From JANYGA01 sp031420415 (lineage in GTDB: Bacteria > Vulcanimicrobiota > Vulcanimicrobiia > Vulcanimicrobiales > Vulcanimicrobiaceae): DNA of 64,000 nucleotides. The notes under the pieces are model-generated. The model did not search any database, had not been told where the DNA came from, and saw only the letters and a list, made by a program, of their open reading frames with translations. Made by a program: the position numbers and the translations under genes. Below, in pieces: positions 8,641 through 16,472 of the stretch (its first letter is position 1; the number at the start of each line of letters is the position of its first letter). Location of the stretch: assembly GCA_031420415.1 (NCBI GenBank), contig JANOMT010000037.1, positions 1 through 64,000 of the forward strand, given 5' to 3'.

Positions 8641-9546
8641 CTAACGTGGGGCGTTGATGAGATGCGCCGCGCCGCCGATGAAAAGCGCCGCAGGCACGAG
8701 GATGAGTTGCGATGCGAGCGTCCCCACGACGGCCGTAAGACCGAGATAGACGACCATCGTCTTCACGTCGTGGAGGGTGCGCTCGCCTTTTGCCGCTTGG
8801 TCGACGATGTAGGCGCTCGTGGGATCGACAACGAGCGCGAAGGCGATCGTAGCGATACCGTTGACCAGTCCCGAGGCAGAGAGCGCGGTCCGCGCGACGT
8901 CGGGCCGAATGACGCTCGCGAGGTACGCCGCAACCACGCCAACAGCATAGATACCCGTGACGAGCATGTTGCCCACGAGAAGTTTCGTCGGTACGTCGCG
9001 CAGGCGAAATCGTCGGAAGATATCGAGCGACGGCAATCTGACGGTGCGCAGGATGTCCGCAATCACGCGCGGGTTTGCGAGCCGGGCGAGTGCTCGGGGG
9101 ATCGATCCGCGTCGCTCGAACGCGCCGACGCCGCGGACGAACATATACGCAAACGTCGGGAGCAAGAGCGCGCCGATGAGATTTCCGAGCGTTCCCGCGA
9201 GGATGATCGCGCGCATCTGCATCTCGAAAAGATGTGTCGTTTCCGCAGCCGATGCGGGAACGCACACCGCGACCTTACTCGCACGATCGGAGATCGTGCC
9301 GAGCATCGGCGCGTAAAACATGTTCGCGAAGCGACTAAACGTCACGAAGAGATTGAAGAGCGAGATCGAGGTGCCCACGCGACCGGTCATGACACCCGCG
9401 AGCCGCGCGGCGTACGCTCCGATTAAGACGGCGTTGAGGAACACGTTGAGAACGATGGCAAGAATGAGTTGCGACGACCAAAAGAAGACGGGCCCGACCT
9501 TCACGCAGAGGTCTGCGGCACCCGTCGCCGTCGCCGTCACGCTCAC
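8641..9546 (-). CDS. amj: Amj-family lipid II flippase
   Basis: A 301-aa membrane protein. Residues about 44-75 read AYAARLAGVMTGRVG, then SLFNLFVTFSRFANMFYAPMLG. This closely follows the Amj (DUF2837, YdaH) signature of an R-L-S/A-G-V-x-T-G segment, SLFN, then SRxxNMxxAP. In Bacillus subtilis Amj is the alternate lipid II flippase that can replace MurJ. It has about eight hydrophobic segments. The ATG at 9546 overlaps the M16 peptidase stop by four bases. The lipoprotein gene follows. Assignment rests on the conserved motif as I remember the family; no murJ is visible in this window. Confidence 0.82.
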   Translation of the reverse strand: MSVTATATGAADLCVKVGPVFFWSSQLILAIVLNVFLNAVLIGAYAARLAGVMTGRVGTSISLFNLFVTFSRFANMFYAPMLGTISDRASKVAVCVPASAAETTHLFEMQMRAIILAGTLGNLIGALLLPTFAYMFVRGVGAFERRGSIPRALARLANPRVIADILRTVRLPSLDIFRRFRLRDVPTKLLVGNMLVTGIYAVGVVAAYLASVIRPDVARTALSASGLVNGIATIAFALVVDPTSAYIVDQAAKGERTLHDVKTMVVYLGLTAVVGTLASQLILVPAALFIGGAAHLINAPR

Positions 9547-10799
9547 GCCGCGGGTTGGAGCCCGACGATCGCGTCACCATCGAGTGGTCCGAGCACGCAC
9601 AGGCCGAACGCTTCGGGCACCAGCAACTCGCACGCGAGCATCGCGATGTCCTCGCAGGTCACCGCATCGAAGCGCGCTTCGATCTCTTCGATCGTGAACT
9701 GTTTGCCGTGCAAAAATTCACTACGACCCAAACGCATCATTCGGCTCGAACTGCTCTCGAGTGAGAGCGTGAGGTTGCCTTTGATGTGTTCTTTTGCGAG
9801 CACGAGTTCGGCTGCCGTCGGCCCGGTGCGCGCGAAGTCTGCAAACTCACTCACGATGACCTCGATGCATTCTTGCGCGCGGTCGGGCGACGTGCCCGCG
9901 GAGACGCCGAAGAGCCCGGCACCTCGATACGCCTGTTGAAACGAGTAGACGCTGTACGCGAGGCCGCGTTTTTCGCGCACCTCCTGAAAGAGTCGGCTCG
10001 ACATGCCGCCACCGATAATCGTATCGAGTACCGAGAGTGCGTAACGGCGCTCGTCGGTCGCGTCGAGCCCACGCGCGCCGAGCACGATGTAGGCCTGCTC
10101 GGTATCTTTCGTGCGTACGATCGTCTGCGGCGACGTGCGCGGCCGATCGGGTACGATCGTTGCGGCGCGGCCGCTCATCGACGCAAACGAACGCTCGACG
10201 AGGTCGACGATCGTATCGTGATCGACGTTTCCCGCAGCTGAGAAGACGACGGCATCGGGTGCGTAATGCGTGCGCATGTGCGCGCGAAGGTCGTCGCTCG
10301 TGAGCGCGGAGACGGTCTCGGCGTAGCCGATCGTCGGTTCGCCGAGTTGCGAGCCGTGCCACATCGAGCGCGTGAAGAGATCGAAAATGATGTCGTCGGG
10401 AGAATCGTCGTACATACGGATCTCTTCGAGCACGACGTTCTGCTCTTTGGCGAGTTCGGTCGGCGCGAAGATCGAGTTCGTGAACATATCCGCGAGCACG
10501 TCGATTGCGAGCGGCACGTGATGGTCGATCACTTTCGCGTAGTAGCAGGTCGATTCTTTATCCGTGAACGCGTTGAGATTGCCGCCGACGCCGTCCATGG
10601 TCTCGGCGATCTCGCGCGCGGTGCGACGCTGCGTACCCTTGAAGAGCATGTGTTCGACGAGATGCGAGACCCCGCGCAGCTCCGGCCGTTCCGCCGCGCT
10701 ACCGACGTCGGCCCAAACGCCGAGCGATGCGGAACGCACGTACGGCATCGCCTCGGTGATGACGCGAATGCCGTTCGAGAGCGTCGTTTTACGGTACAA
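9543..10799 (-). CDS. M16 family zinc peptidase
   Basis: A 418-aa protein beginning with the family opening TLSNGIRVITE. The inverted zinc motif HLVEH is near residue 46, and the distal metal-binding Glu lies in VVLEEIRMYDD. Further conserved parts are GNLNAFTDKE, the DTIIGGGMSSRLFQEVREKRGLAY-type region and LESSSSRMMRLG. Length matches the single-chain bacterial YmxG/PqqL-like enzymes that degrade short peptides. It has no signal peptide, so it is probably cytoplasmic. It is coupled to amj downstream. Upstream, two hairpins separate it from the exported-protein gene. Confidence 0.93.
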   Translation of the reverse strand: MYRKTTLSNGIRVITEAMPYVRSASLGVWADVGSAAERPELRGVSHLVEHMLFKGTQRRTAREIAETMDGVGGNLNAFTDKESTCYYAKVIDHHVPLAIDVLADMFTNSIFAPTELAKEQNVVLEEIRMYDDSPDDIIFDLFTRSMWHGSQLGEPTIGYAETVSALTSDDLRAHMRTHYAPDAVVFSAAGNVDHDTIVDLVERSFASMSGRAATIVPDRPRTSPQTIVRTKDTEQAYIVLGARGLDATDERRYALSVLDTIIGGGMSSRLFQEVREKRGLAYSVYSFQQAYRGAGLFGVSAGTSPDRAQECIEVIVSEFADFARTGPTAAELVLAKEHIKGNLTLSLESSSSRMMRLGRSEFLHGKQFTIEEIEARFDAVTCEDIAMLACELLVPEAFGLCVLGPLDGDAIVGLQPAA

Positions 10800-10823
10800 T
10801 GAGCCTCCAATGAAACCTAGCGT

Positions 10824-10869
10824 CGACCCGCCAGAGTTCGGGTCGGCTCGAGGCTCCCCTTGCCTCGAG
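10824..10869 (-). other. Two adjacent perfect hairpins in an intergenic gap
   Basis: In the gap between the 10884-11432 gene and the M16 start, two inverted repeats sit back to back. CGACCC (10824-10829) pairs with GGGTCG (10840-10845), and CTCGAGGC (10847-10854) pairs with GCCTCGAG (10862-10869). There is no U-run on either strand, so this is not a classic intrinsic terminator. It could be an attenuator, RNA-processing or mRNA-stabilising structure. Confidence 0.6.
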
Positions 10870-10883
10870 TCCGCGGGCCGCGG

Positions 10884-11432
10884 TTACGATCGCTCGAGGC
10901 CGCGGCGCCACGCCGCATCCCAATAGACGTCGGTGCCCGAACGTACGCGCTCGGCGAAGTGCGCCAATTCATCGCGGCGTACCGTTGCCGAAAAGACCGT
11001 ATACGACGTCGGCTGCGCGAGATCGCCCGCAACCACTTCGTTCGCATACGTCGGCAGCGGGAGGATCGCCCATGCATCGACTTCTTCAACGTCGCTTGCG
11101 GCGAAGGTCTGCGAAACGATCGCCACGACCTCATCGACGAACGCTGCGGGTGCGAGCTTGCTATGAAAGTTCGTTCCGGAAAGCACGACGCCCGCAACGC
11201 GATGCGCGCCCACACCATCGACGCGTACTTTGCGAATTTGTGCCGACCACACCGTCTTGAAGAGCGCGCGACCGATGCGCACCGCGTCTTCACGATGGTT
11301 TCCCGCCGCGCGCTGCTGCGCTTTCATTTCCACGAGCGAATAACCGGCTCGAGCGGGCGAACCCATCCCCACGAGCGATACGATGAAAACGAAGATCGCG
11401 AGCGTCGCAAGCGACGACGTGAAACGCTGCAT
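10884..11432 (-). CDS. Exported protein of unknown function
   Basis: A 182-aa product starting at ATG 11432, four bases after the proS stop. The N-terminus MQRFTSSLATLAIFVFIVSL ending near SPARA looks like a cleavable signal peptide. The mature domain is mixed, with VDGVGAHRVAGVVLSG and VDAWAILPLPTY the most distinctive segments. I recognise no family and no catalytic motif. The longer frame back to 11492 runs into proS and would bury the signal peptide, so I reject it. It is probably co-transcribed with proS. Confidence 0.72.
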   Translation of the reverse strand: MQRFTSSLATLAIFVFIVSLVGMGSPARAGYSLVEMKAQQRAAGNHREDAVRIGRALFKTVWSAQIRKVRVDGVGAHRVAGVVLSGTNFHSKLAPAAFVDEVVAIVSQTFAASDVEEVDAWAILPLPTYANEVVAGDLAQPTSYTVFSATVRRDELAHFAERVRSGTDVYWDAAWRRGLERS

Positions 11433-11436
11433 CGCT

Positions 11437-12909
11437 TCAGTAACTCTGCGCGAAATACGCACGCGTCGTTGCAGGTTCGCCACACGCGACACACGGCCCG
11501 GCGGTGTCGCCGAGCGGTCGGGTATTGCGCGTCGTCGCGCTCGTCTCGGCTTTCACTGCGGCTTCGCATTCGGGTCGGCCGCACCACGCGATCTCGATCA
11601 TACCCGACCGATTCTTGCAGTGAGTGAGAAACGCGGCCCGGTCCGTTAGGGCGAGCGTGTGGCCTTCGAGAAACGCGCGCGCTTGCACGTAAAGTTCGGC
11701 TTGAATCTCGGCGAGAATCGACGGAATCCGCTCCGCGACGTCCGCGAGCGGCACCGCAATCTTGCCGCCTTCGGCACCCTTCTCTTTATCGCGTCGCACG
11801 AGCGTCGCCGTGCCCGCTTCGAGATCTTTGGCACCGAGTTCGATCCGTAGCGGCACGCCGCGCATCTCCCAATCGGCGAATTTGTTGCCCGGGCGCAAGT
11901 CGCGCTCGTCGAGTTTCGTGCGAATGCCCGCAGCCTTGAGCGTGGCAAAGAGCTCCCGCGCCGCGCGCGTGACGTCTTCGCTCTCGCCGCGGACGATCGG
12001 CACGATGACCGCTTCGATCGGCGCCATCTTCGGCGGAATGCGCAAGCCCCGATCGTCGCCGTGAACCATGATGAGCGCCCCGAGCATGCGCCACGACATG
12101 CCCCACGACGTCGTCCACGCATGGCGGATGCTCTGATCTTCCGCCGCGAATTTAATGTCGTACGCTTTGGCGAAATTCTGGCCGAGTTCGTGCGAGGTTG
12201 CGGCCTGCAACGCGCGCCCGTCGGGCATCAGCGCCTCGATGGAATACGTATGCGTCGCGCCCGCGAATCGTTCGCTACTCGACTTTTCGCCCTTGTAGAC
12301 GGGCACCGCACAGATATCTTCCGAGAACTCGCGGTAGACCTCGAGCATCTGTGCGACTTCGGCTGCCGCTTCGGTCTCGGTCGCGTGCGCGGTGTGGCCC
12401 TCTTGCCAGAGAAATTCGAGCGTTCGCAAGAACGGCCGCGTGCGCTTTTCCCAACGCATGACGTTGGCCCATTGATTGATGAGGATCGGCAGGTCGCGAT
12501 ACGACTGGATCCACTCCGCGTACATCGTCCCGATGATGACTTCGCTCGTCGGCCGAATCGCAAGGCGCTCGGCGAGTTTTTCATTTCCGCCGTGCGTCAC
12601 CCACGCAACCTCGGGTGCGAAACCTTCAACGTGTTCGGCCTCGCGCGCGAGCAAACTCTCCGGGATCAGCAACGGAAAATAGGCGTTCTCGTGACCGGTC
12701 TCTTTGAACCGCGAATCGAGCGCGCCGACGAGCCGTTCCCACAGGCCCATCCCGTACGGCCGCAAGACGACGCATCCACGTACCGGCGAGAGCGATACGA
12801 GTTCCGCCTTATAGCAAACGGCTTGGTACCACTCGGAAAGATCTTTCGCTTTGGGCGGAATCTCTTTGACGAGCGGCGTTTTCTCGGGTACGTCAGTCTG
12901 GGACATCAC
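11437..12909 (-). CDS. proS: Proline--tRNA ligase, archaeal/eukaryal-type short form
   Basis: The 490-aa class II synthetase has motif 2 in RWEKRTRPFLRTLEFLWQEGHTAH, where the dots of the family are well kept. ATHTYSIEALMPDGR, HAWTTSWGMSWRMLGALIMVHGDD (motif 3 region with the class II Arg) and an anticodon-binding domain follow. The C-terminus is a zinc-type domain with Cys pairs (CGRPEC, CVACGEP) ending in YFAQSY. This is the type-3 architecture, typical of archaea, eukaryotes and some bacteria, and it lacks the editing insertion of the E. coli type. It charges tRNA-Pro. ATG at 12906 would remove one Met. Confidence 0.96.
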   Translation of the reverse strand: MMSQTDVPEKTPLVKEIPPKAKDLSEWYQAVCYKAELVSLSPVRGCVVLRPYGMGLWERLVGALDSRFKETGHENAYFPLLIPESLLAREAEHVEGFAPEVAWVTHGGNEKLAERLAIRPTSEVIIGTMYAEWIQSYRDLPILINQWANVMRWEKRTRPFLRTLEFLWQEGHTAHATETEAAAEVAQMLEVYREFSEDICAVPVYKGEKSSSERFAGATHTYSIEALMPDGRALQAATSHELGQNFAKAYDIKFAAEDQSIRHAWTTSWGMSWRMLGALIMVHGDDRGLRIPPKMAPIEAVIVPIVRGESEDVTRAARELFATLKAAGIRTKLDERDLRPGNKFADWEMRGVPLRIELGAKDLEAGTATLVRRDKEKGAEGGKIAVPLADVAERIPSILAEIQAELYVQARAFLEGHTLALTDRAAFLTHCKNRSGMIEIAWCGRPECEAAVKAETSATTRNTRPLGDTAGPCVACGEPATTRAYFAQSY

Positions 12910-12953
12910 AAGCCGCGTTTCTTCGGAACGCGGGCGGCCACTCCCCCGGCATG

Positions 12954-13484
12954 CTAGCTCCGAGTGGACCCAAAGAACTCTACATCGTCCGGAAACGCGC
13001 GCGGTGCGATCGTCTCCCCACGTTGCAGATCGTCGACCGTCGCGTGCGACCCGCCATCGAGATCGGCGAAGCGCTCGACGCGCGTCCGAGTGTTGGCCGC
13101 GAGTTTGCGGCCGCGATCGTCGCGTAGCGACGAGAGCGCGACCTCAACCACGAGCAGCACATCGCGCTGGTCGGGTAGCCTTCGAAGATCGTCCCGGCAG
13201 ACCAGCAGCATGAGATCGGGCTACGGTGCCGAGATGGGATCGATGATGACCGGCCCGTTACTGTCGACGACTGCGCGTCCGTCGTAGCGCTTCACGAAGA
13301 TCGCGATCAACTTTCGAATCGGATCTCGATGTTCGGAACTGACTGGCGCCATTTCAATCAACTCGCCGTCGAGCAGTTCGACGAGCGCGTCGTCTGCGAG
13401 GATGCCGTTCTCGCCCATGCGATAATACAGCTCAACGGTGATCGGAAAGCGCTTCTCTTCGGCGGCTATTTCGTGAGCGACGGA
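12954..13484 (-). pseudogene. Uma2 family (DUF820) nuclease-like gene, interrupted by a nonsense codon
   Basis: Reading leftwards from about 13475, the frame gives ITVELYYRMGENGIL, DALVELLDGELIEMAP and VVDSNGPVIIDPISAP, which are normal Uma2 N-terminal segments. It then hits TAG at 13223-13221. The same frame continues PDLMLLVC, DVLLVVEVALSSLRDDRGRKLA and a tail to TAG at 12956. The stop lies where Uma2 proteins usually read P-Q-P-D-L, so CAG to TAG is the simplest explanation. The PD-(D/E)xK-like residues (PDL, VEV, RKLA) remain. Residues after RKLA look shortened, and no good start codon precedes the N-terminus. It is therefore probably decayed rather than read through. Confidence 0.8.
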
Positions 13485-13514
13485 TGTCGGCCCCGTTGCA
13501 GCGAAAGCGGAGCG

Positions 13515-14132
13515 GTGCCGAAACTTACCCGCATCTACACCCGCACCGGCGACGACGGAACAACCGGCCTCGTTGGAGGACAGCGCGTCAAGAAAAACGC
13601 GCTGCGCATCGAGACCTACGGGACCGTCGACGAACTCTCGTCCGTGATCGGTCTCGCGCGCACCGCGCTTGCCGAGGCGATCCGCGAAAAGGGCCCCGGC
13701 GGCCCGAGAGCAGCCGAACTCGATGCCTGGCTCGCGTGGACGCAAGACGCGCTCTTCAATCTCGGGAGCGATCTCGCGACACTCCCGGCCGATCGCTGGC
13801 CCGGCATGCCGCTCATCACGCCGGCCGATGCCGAGGCGCTCGAACGCGCCATAGATGAAGCGCAACTCGATCTCGAAGCGCTCGCGAACTTCATCCATTC
13901 CGGCGGCTCGCTGGCGGGTGCCTTTCTGCATCAAGCGCGCACGATTGCCCGTCGTACCGAACGTCTTCTCGTAACGCTCCAAGGCAACGAACCGATCTCG
14001 GGCGACGTGATGCAATACGTCAACCGACTCTCCGATGCACTCTTCGTGTGGTCCCGTTGGATCAACGCCGCGCTCGGTCAACCCGAACACCTCTGGAATC
14101 CCGCGACGAAACCGCCCGCAGCTCGCGCGTGA
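13515..14132 (+). CDS. Corrinoid adenosyltransferase, PduO type
   Basis: About 205 aa from GTG 13515, with GGAG just upstream. The family order is complete: TRTGDDGTTGLVGG (ATP-binding), RIETYGTVDELSSVIGLAR, FNLGSDLA, FIHSGGS, RRTERLL and YVNRLSDALFVWSR. The enzyme transfers the adenosyl group of ATP to cob(I)alamin, forming coenzyme B12. The usual FILPGG loop reads FIHSGG here. The next gene's GTG overlaps the stop by four bases. No adenosylcobalamin-dependent mutase or cobalamin riboswitch is seen nearby. The frame extends to 13329, but that part overlaps the Uma2 relic and is not coding. Confidence 0.92.
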   Translation: MPKLTRIYTRTGDDGTTGLVGGQRVKKNALRIETYGTVDELSSVIGLARTALAEAIREKGPGGPRAAELDAWLAWTQDALFNLGSDLATLPADRWPGMPLITPADAEALERAIDEAQLDLEALANFIHSGGSLAGAFLHQARTIARRTERLLVTLQGNEPISGDVMQYVNRLSDALFVWSRWINAALGQPEHLWNPATKPPAARA

Positions 14133-15643
14133 AGGTTTTCGCTCATCGCCTCTTCGCAACCACGAGCGTCGAAGCGCTTCGGGAGCTAAGTAAAAATAAG
14201 GTCTTGCGCCGTGCGCTGACGGCGCGCGATCTCGCTTCGATCGGCCTCGGCACGATGATCGGCGGCGGCATCTTCACGACGATCGGCACGGGCGTCAAAG
14301 GCGCCGGGCCCGCGGTGATCGTGTCGTATCTCCTCGCGGGCCTCACGTCGTTTTTTGCAGCACTCTGCTACGCCGAACTCGGCGCGATGGTACCCGTTGC
14401 CGGAAGTGCGTATACCTACGCCTACGCGACGCTCGGCAAACTCGCCGCGTGGGTCATCGGCTTCGCGCTCATCTTCGAATACGGCATCAGTGCCGCGCCC
14501 GTCGCACAGCAATTTTCCGCCGCGCTGCAAGACGTTCTCAAGAACGTGGGGTTCGCCGTGCCCGCATGGGCGTCGACATCGAATCTCGTGATCAAAGGCG
14601 ATTGGTGGAATCCGGCTGCCTACGATCTCGCACATTCACAAGCCGACGTCGTCGCGGCGCTCTTCGTGCTCGGACTCTCCGTCTTGCTTTCGATCGGTAT
14701 CCGCGAATCGGCGACCGCGAATAATATTTTCGTCGTGTTGAAAATCTCGGCGCTTCTCGTCTTTATCGTCGCGGGCGCGACGCTCTTTCACGCGAGCAAC
14801 CTCACCGATTTCCATCCCTACGGCTGGGGAAAACTCACGCCGTTCGGCGGCTCCGTTGAAGCGGACCAGCCCTTCGGCATCATCCCGATCGCCGCGTATG
14901 TCTTCTTCAGTTACATCGGCTTCGATACCGCGACGACGACGGCCGAAGAGTGCAAGAACCCGCAGCGCGATATTCCCTACGGCGTCATCGGCGCGCTCGC
15001 GATCGGCACGCTGATCTATTGCGCGACGGCGATCGTGCTCGTTGGTGCGGTGCCGTGGGCGCACGTACCCGCGAAGAATCCACTCGTCTACGCACTCGCA
15101 CCGCTGCACGTTCCGATTCTCACGTGGATTATCACGATGGGCGTACTCGCCGGAACGACGAGCGTCGCGCTATCCTCATTGCTCGGCCAAACGCGCATTT
15201 TCTACGTGATGGCTCGCGATAGAATGCTTCCACCCGTCGTAGCGAAGGTAAACCCGCGCTTTCGCACGCCCGTGATTACGACGATGGTGACGGGCGTGCT
15301 CGTCGCATTGCTCGCGCTCATCGTGCCGCTCAACCAATTGCTCAATCTCGTGAACATCGGCACGCTCATCGCGTTCATCGTCGTCTGCGCGGGCGTGCTC
15401 TTCTTACGCAAACGAAAACCCGATCTGCCGCGGACGTTTCGCGTGCCCTTCGTTCCGCTCTTCCCGATCTTAGGCATCGTGATGTCCGCGTTTCTCGCCG
15501 TCTTCGGACTCTCGCGCACGACCTGGGTCTGGTTCGTCGTCGCGCTCGCAGTCGGGCTCGTTTTCTTCTTTTCGTATGGTTTCTGGAAATCCGATCCGCG
15601 CGCGATCGTCCCCGTCGGCGATCCGCTCGAATACACCGACTGA
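14129..15643 (+). CDS. APC-superfamily (cationic amino acid type) permease
   Basis: About 504 aa with twelve or more hydrophobic segments. The N-terminal cytoplasmic part is followed by LASIGLGTMIGGGIF, the APC first-helix Gly-rich substrate site. YAELGAMVPVAGSAYTYAYA, FFSYIGFDTATTTAEECKNPQRDIP and RTPVITTMVTG follow. This combination is typical of the CAT-like YfnA group of amino-acid transporters. GTG at 14129 overlaps the adenosyltransferase stop. The substrate cannot be read from sequence; cationic or branched amino acids are plausible. Confidence 0.92.
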   Translation: MKVFAHRLFATTSVEALRELSKNKVLRRALTARDLASIGLGTMIGGGIFTTIGTGVKGAGPAVIVSYLLAGLTSFFAALCYAELGAMVPVAGSAYTYAYATLGKLAAWVIGFALIFEYGISAAPVAQQFSAALQDVLKNVGFAVPAWASTSNLVIKGDWWNPAAYDLAHSQADVVAALFVLGLSVLLSIGIRESATANNIFVVLKISALLVFIVAGATLFHASNLTDFHPYGWGKLTPFGGSVEADQPFGIIPIAAYVFFSYIGFDTATTTAEECKNPQRDIPYGVIGALAIGTLIYCATAIVLVGAVPWAHVPAKNPLVYALAPLHVPILTWIITMGVLAGTTSVALSSLLGQTRIFYVMARDRMLPPVVAKVNPRFRTPVITTMVTGVLVALLALIVPLNQLLNLVNIGTLIAFIVVCAGVLFLRKRKPDLPRTFRVPFVPLFPILGIVMSAFLAVFGLSRTTWVWFVVALAVGLVFFFSYGFWKSDPRAIVPVGDPLEYTD

Positions 15644-15667
15644 GATGCTTTGGAAACGGGGCTCCGC

Positions 15668-15988
15668 ATGACATTCGATGAGTTTCTGCCGCACTATCTC
15701 GAGGCACACGTCGACCGCCGCACGCAAGTCGTGCACGCGTTCGGCACGGCAGCCGCGCTCGCGCTCCTCGCCGCGGCAACCATCAAGCGTAAGCCGCAAC
15801 TCGTTGCCGCAGCGCTCGCGGCGGGCTACATTCCCGCGTGGCTCTCCCATGTGCTCATCGAGGGCAACGCGCCCAAAACGTTCGCGTATCCGCTTTTCTC
15901 GCTACGCGCCGATTTCGTCATGACCTACAAACTTTTACGCGGTGAACTCCCCGCGGTAAACGTCACGACGAAACCGAACGCTCCGTAG
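15668..15988 (+). CDS. DUF962 / Mpo1-like small membrane protein
   Basis: A 106-aa protein with TFDEFLPHYLEAHVD, TQVVHAFGTA, AAGYIPAWLSHVLIEGNAPKTFAYPLFSLRADF and a C-terminal RGEL. The family signature is H-x(n)-H-F-x-G, then a buried His and N-x-P-x-T-F-x-Y-P-x-W/F-S-L-x-x-D. Yeast Mpo1 of this family is an iron-dependent 2-hydroxy fatty acid dioxygenase; bacterial roles are unknown. ATG 15668 is preferred over TTG 15650. The conserved histidines and two hydrophobic helices are visible. Confidence 0.85.
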   Translation: MTFDEFLPHYLEAHVDRRTQVVHAFGTAAALALLAAATIKRKPQLVAAALAAGYIPAWLSHVLIEGNAPKTFAYPLFSLRADFVMTYKLLRGELPAVNVTTKPNAP

Positions 15989-15992
15989 CGGC

Positions 15993-16472
15993 CTACGGAG
16001 CTTCTTCTTGCGCTCCGGCTTCGACGAGGCCCGGCGTCATCACGTCGATCTTCGCTCGCGACACGTCGTAGCGGACGTTCGTCTTCAGAGCGCGCGCGAT
16101 GACGTTGAGCGAGACCATCGTTCGCCCGCGCACGGCAAACGGAGCCGTCTTGAGCGTTAACTTCTTGCCATTGAGTGTCGCGATACGATCGCCGACATGG
16201 ATGCGCAACGTATCATCCGCGCGCGTCAATTCGATCGTGCCCGATTTCGCATCGTAATTCGTCTCGGCACCGAGCGATTCCGCAACCGCGCGTAGCGGAA
16301 CGTACGCGCCCTTCGCCGTCGTTACGGGCGGCACGTCGGAAACCGTTCGATGACCGTCGATCCGCAGCGAGGCCGGATGCGAGAGAGACGTTAGCGCGGC
16401 TGCGAGCGCCGAAACGACGACCGTCGCTCCGACGGTGCGGCGGCTAGGAGACCGGAGCGAGAGATTTTCCAT
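15993..16472 (-). CDS. Secreted stalk-domain protein (copper amine oxidase N-terminal-like)
   Basis: A 159-aa product. The start ATG 16472 lies 29 bases inside the end of ispG. An arginine-rich start and the hydrophobic stretch VGATVVVSALAAALTSL suggest an export signal. The rest holds two copies of the Cu_amine_oxidN1 (stalk) fold, visible in KGAYVPLRAVAESLGAETNY followed by IELTRADDTLRIHVGD, and RTMVSLNVIARALKTNVRY. These domains are structural or cell-surface binding units and carry no copper oxidase chemistry themselves. It is the last gene of the long minus-strand operon. Confidence 0.82.
   Translation of the reverse strand: MENLSLRSPSRRTVGATVVVSALAAALTSLSHPASLRIDGHRTVSDVPPVTTAKGAYVPLRAVAESLGAETNYDAKSGTIELTRADDTLRIHVGDRIATLNGKKLTLKTAPFAVRGRTMVSLNVIARALKTNVRYDVSRAKIDVMTPGLVEAGAQEEAP

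Noticed and set aside
8630..9265. N-terminal extension of the TPR lipoprotein frame
   Set aside because: It overlaps amj, would hide the lipobox, and a GTG with a ribosome site exists at 8629.
13485..14159. Extension of the Uma2 frame opposite the cobalamin adenosyltransferase
   Set aside because: The part beyond about 13484 has no Uma2 similarity and is antisense to a clear enzyme.
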